A stretch of DNA of 32,241 nt from an uncultured Oscillospiraceae bacterium. GTDB taxonomy: Bacteria > Bacillota > Clostridia > Oscillospirales > Acutalibacteraceae. The stretch is from contig CASFRX010000053.1 of assembly GCA_949297075.1 (NCBI GenBank), forward strand, positions 1 through 32,241, read 5' to 3'. Below, in pieces: positions 30,135-32,241 of the stretch. The position numbers were made by a program, and so were the translations under genes. The stretch's first letter is position 1. Each line of letters starts with the position of its first letter. Under the pieces are notes generated by a model. The model worked only from the letters and a program-made list of their open reading frames with translations, was not told where the DNA came from and did no database searches.

Positions 30135-30908
30135 TTAGTTCTCCTTGGTGAGCCACTCGTGCTCTTTAGCATAGAAGCGTGTAGTCTTGTACCACGGGTC
30201 GCCGTCAATGTGGCGAATCATCCAGATGTAACACATTTCGTAGCCGGGAGCTACAACCTGCTGATGGTCGTTGCCGTCCGTGATACAGGCAACTGAGCCT
30301 TGTGTGCTCTTGAAACAGTTATCACCGATAAAGCATGCACCGAAGCCTTGGGGCTTATCAAACTGATAGTAGTAAACTTCGGGCTGAGGATGGTGATGAG
30401 GGGGATAGCTCGACCATTTGCCCGGCTGGTTGAACACTTCGCCCAAAACCATATTGGAATATGGAGCATTGTCGTAATCAAAGATAGTGGAGCAAATTCT
30501 GTGGCCTGCGCCGCCCCATTGACCTTTTCCGAATTCCTGATAGAGGCAGTCCTCAGGTCTATAGAATACGGGCGTAAAATCTCGCTCGTTCTCCGTCTGC
30601 TGAATTAATATTTCGCTTGCCGCCTTTGCTGTAACCTTAACCTTAATGCCCTTAGGCACATGCAGGCAGTAGGGAGCTTTTTCAAAAGGAGTTGCTCTCT
30701 TCATGCTTTCTTTTCTGTCGAGCCATGCAATTTCAGCTTCACCGTAAAGAATCAAAAAAGCGGTTTCGCATTTTTCGTCAAAAACTTCTATTGCTTCACC
30801 GGCGTCAAACTTTTTAACACGGATTGTCATGTTCATTTCTGCGTTTTTGCCGCCGATTTCGCAGAGAGTTTTATAACCGTTTTTATCGTATTCGGGGTAG
30901 GTAAACAT
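30135..30908 (-). CDS. iolB: 5-deoxy-glucuronate isomerase-type cupin (IolB-like)
   Basis: 257 residues from ATG 30908 (MFTYPEYDKNG), 9 nt after AAGGA; an ATG three codons earlier sits too close to that site. Double-cupin fold with the IolB/KduI metal site: PPHHHPQPEVYYYQF, with Glu and the later His in GNDHQQVVAPGYEMCYIW. IolB turns 5-deoxy-D-glucuronate into 5-dehydro-2-deoxy-D-gluconate in inositol breakdown. No other inositol gene is in the window; neighbours are a GH43 enzyme, a symporter, GH2 and a sugar kinase, so this copy may act on a related uronate from glycan breakdown. First gene of the leftward unit. Confidence 0.82.
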   Translation of the reverse strand: MFTYPEYDKNGYKTLCEIGGKNAEMNMTIRVKKFDAGEAIEVFDEKCETAFLILYGEAEIAWLDRKESMKRATPFEKAPYCLHVPKGIKVKVTAKAASEILIQQTENERDFTPVFYRPEDCLYQEFGKGQWGGAGHRICSTIFDYDNAPYSNMVLGEVFNQPGKWSSYPPHHHPQPEVYYYQFDKPQGFGACFIGDNCFKSTQGSVACITDGNDHQQVVAPGYEMCYIWMIRHIDGDPWYKTTRFYAKEHEWLTKEN

Positions 30909-30929
30909 AATTATCATTCCTTAAAAAGT

Positions 30930-30970
30930 ATTGTAAAAGCATTATACATCACTTGTTTTTAATTTACAAT
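30930..30970 (-). promoter_or_regulatory. Promoter of the iolB-like gene, framed by an inverted repeat
   Basis: Read leftward: TTGTAA (complement of 30964-30969), 17 bp, TATAAT (complement of 30941-30946). The 8-bp repeat ATTGTAAA (30930-30937) and TTTACAAT (30963-30970) brackets the whole promoter and could be a regulator's binding site. Confidence 0.65.
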
Positions 30971-31003
30971 AATTATTGACCTTTTAGAAGCAAAAATTAT
31001 AAT

Positions 31004-31067
31004 CATTCTGTAATAAGCAATAGGTCAAAGGAAAAGTTTTATTTGAGATGATTTTTTAAACAGAATG
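31004..31067 (+). promoter_or_regulatory. Inverted repeat ahead of the sugar-kinase gene
   Basis: CATTCTGT (31004-31011) and ACAGAATG (31060-31067) form an 8-bp inverted repeat, the right arm next to -10-like boxes (TAAAAT near 31071 and TATAAT near 31080). Arms ~50 bp apart on a divergent promoter region suggest looping by a regulator or chance. Confidence 0.3.
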
Positions 31068-31108
31068 TGTTAAAATAATATTATAATTTTTTGAAAGGAA
31101 AATTTTGA

Positions 31109-32029
31109 ATGAAAAAACGCATTGCAGTTGCAGGCAGCTCCAATATGGATGTTGTGCTAAGCGTGAAAAAAGCCCCTGAACAAGGGGAAACTGTTTTGGT
31201 TAATTCTCAGAGCTTTATCCCCGGCGGTAAGGGTGCAAACCGCGCCGTTGCTCTGGCTCGTCTTGGGGCAGACCCTTTGTTTTCCTGCTGCCTTGGCGAT
31301 GACGCTTTTGCCGAAACTCTCCTTGATGTCTATAAGGCTGAGAATATGGACCGGTCTTTGATGCGTAAAATAGGTAATGAAGCCACAGGCACTGCCTATA
31401 TTTTTGTTGAAGAGACGGGAAAAAACAGAATATCCGTTTATTCCGGGGCAAATGCCGAATACGGTGAGGCAGATATATTTGCTTTGGTAAACCGTTTTGA
31501 TGAGATTTCCATGGTCAATGCAGAGCTTGAGATACCGCCGGAAGCTGTGGAAAGACTTATAAAAGAATGTTGTCGGGCTGATATCCCTTGTGTAGTTGAT
31601 GCAGGCCCTATAAGAGAGCTTAATAAAAAGATTTTCAAGGGCTGCTATTGCCTGAGCCCCAACGAAAGCGAAGCAAAGGCACTGACGGGCATTGAAATTG
31701 ACGATATAAATTCGGCTAAAGAGTGTTGCCGTGAGCTTTATGATATAGGTATAAAATATGCCCTTATTAAGCTCGGCTCAAAGGGTGCGATTTGCTATGA
31801 CGGAAGTGAATTTATTGTAAGCGAACAGTTTGACGGTGCAGGCAAAGTGCTTGATACAACGGCGGCAGGGGACTGCTTTATAGGTGCGCTTTGTTATGCC
31901 CTTGACAGCGGCAAAAAAATGAGAGACGCCATGCACTTTGCAAATGTTGCCGCAGGCATTGCAGTTACTCGCAGCGGCGCAATACCGTCTTTGCCTGCCT
32001 TGGCAGAGGTGGAAAGCTATCTTAAATAA
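31109..32029 (+). CDS. rbsK: Ribokinase-type PfkB sugar kinase
   Basis: 306 residues, the usual ribokinase length, from ATG 31109 after GAAAGGA. PfkB family: substrate-binding VAGSSNMDVVLSV and PGGKGANRAVALARLG (PfkB signature 1) at the N-terminus, LSPNESEAKALTG in the middle, and the C-terminal DTTAAGDCFIGAL (signature 2, with the catalytic Asp). It phosphorylates a sugar such as ribose with ATP. Transcribed away from the iolB-GH43 unit; in inositol pathways the step after IolB is also done by a PfkB kinase (IolC), but the sequence looks more like ribokinase. Assignment to ribose is therefore likely but not proven. Confidence 0.88.
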   Translation: MKKRIAVAGSSNMDVVLSVKKAPEQGETVLVNSQSFIPGGKGANRAVALARLGADPLFSCCLGDDAFAETLLDVYKAENMDRSLMRKIGNEATGTAYIFVEETGKNRISVYSGANAEYGEADIFALVNRFDEISMVNAELEIPPEAVERLIKECCRADIPCVVDAGPIRELNKKIFKGCYCLSPNESEAKALTGIEIDDINSAKECCRELYDIGIKYALIKLGSKGAICYDGSEFIVSEQFDGAGKVLDTTAAGDCFIGALCYALDSGKKMRDAMHFANVAAGIAVTRSGAIPSLPALAEVESYLK

Positions 32030-32053
32030 TGCAAGTTATCTAAAATAACGAAA

Positions 32054-32085
32054 GCGGTAACTCATCGAGAAAAATGAGCTACCGC
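32054..32085 (+). terminator. Hairpin after the sugar-kinase gene
   Basis: GCGGTAACTCAT (32054-32065) pairs with ATGAGCTACCGC (32074-32085), one mismatch, 8-nt loop. The tail has few T residues. Confidence 0.5.
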
Positions 32086-32107
32086 CTGTTACTATATATT
32101 GGCCGGG

Positions 32108-32144
32108 ACGAGTACATCAAACCAGGTGTACTCGTTTCGTTCTT
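32108..32144. terminator. Second hairpin near the right edge
   Basis: ACGAGTACA (32108-32116) pairs exactly with TGTACTCGT (32127-32135), followed by TTCGTTCTT on the + strand. Confidence 0.45.
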
Positions 32145-32148
32145 ATTC

Positions 32149-32241
32149 CTAAGCTATAATGGAGGGGCGAAATGGTTTGACGTATACCTCCTTGGGCAAA
32201 AAGCCCGTAGTAAAGACAGTCAGCCATCCTTCCATTACAGC
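32149..32241 (-). CDS. C-terminal end of an unrecognised leftward reading frame (cut by window edge)
   Basis: Read leftward from the right edge the frame is open for 30 codons and ends with TAG at 32149-32151. It includes MEGWLTVFTTGFLPKEVYV and ends KPFRPSIIA. The composition looks protein-like, but the family is not known to me. The segment is flanked by near-matching inverted ends (GCTATAATGGA at 32154, TCCATTACAGC at the edge), so it could also be part of a small repeat element rather than a gene. Confidence 0.3.
   Translation of the reverse strand, partial: AVMEGWLTVFTTGFLPKEVYVKPFRPSIIA

Overview
The window looks like the chromosome of an anaerobic, gut-type Clostridia bacterium of the Oscillospiraceae/Ruminococcaceae kind. 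This rests on AG-rich ribosome-binding sites with occasional TTG starts, a single-chain glycyl-tRNA synthetase, a PadR/HAAS regulator pair, a bile-salt-hydrolase-type enzyme, GH2 and GH43 glycosidases with a GPH symporter, and secreted DNRLRE/BACON proteins. No rRNA, complete tRNA or CRISPR array is visible. Taxonomy is an inference from gene content only.

Left part, about 1-10,446, accessory and decaying. The left edge has the first codons of a leftward gene with a promoter and palindromic operator, abutting a truncated M23 peptidase remnant. Next come a leftward PadR - HAAS - small secreted protein operon and then about 8 kb of related genes for secreted DNRLRE-BACON-BACON-lipase proteins. 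At least four units are present. Unit A is nearly complete but split by an in-frame TGA. Unit B is a frameshifted scrap. Unit C has lost its 5' third. Unit D has lost its catalytic core. At the same loop in A, C and D a GGAGG plus ATG precedes a hydrophobic small ORF in the +1 frame. The region ends at the 3' half of a tRNA-Arg(CCU) gene whose 5' half is missing, preceded by helically phased direct repeats and followed by a terminator. This is what the distal end of a tRNA-targeting integrative element looks like, so the left 10 kb may be an old island, with ordinary chromosome to the right.

Middle part, 10.6-19.6 kb. A secreted metallophosphoesterase (leftward, near-consensus promoter) and a lipoprotein are followed by a rightward cluster resembling the Bacillus ydjGHI set: an SPFH protein with four zinc ribbons, a DUF4428/zinc-ribbon gene damaged at its start codon and by a frameshift, a membrane-anchored protein, a YdjG-like zinc-ribbon membrane protein, a TPM-domain membrane protein and a DUF6935-type protein. 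PspA, the usual partner, is not in the window. Degraded coding remnants lie at 14.9-15.1 kb and 19.55-19.8 kb.

Right part, 20.3-32.2 kb, mostly intact. It holds a choloylglycine hydrolase, a secreted Ig-like/DUF4474 protein (convergent, sharing a two-way terminator), a ClC-type anion channel/antiporter and glycyl-tRNA synthetase. These are followed by a sugar-use cluster: leftward iolB-like isomerase - GH43, then a terminator, then GPH symporter - GH2 glycosidase, with a divergent ribokinase-type sugar kinase. Together these would import and cleave a plant- or host-derived glycoside. The last 90 bases hold two hairpins and the 3' end of an unrecognised leftward reading frame.
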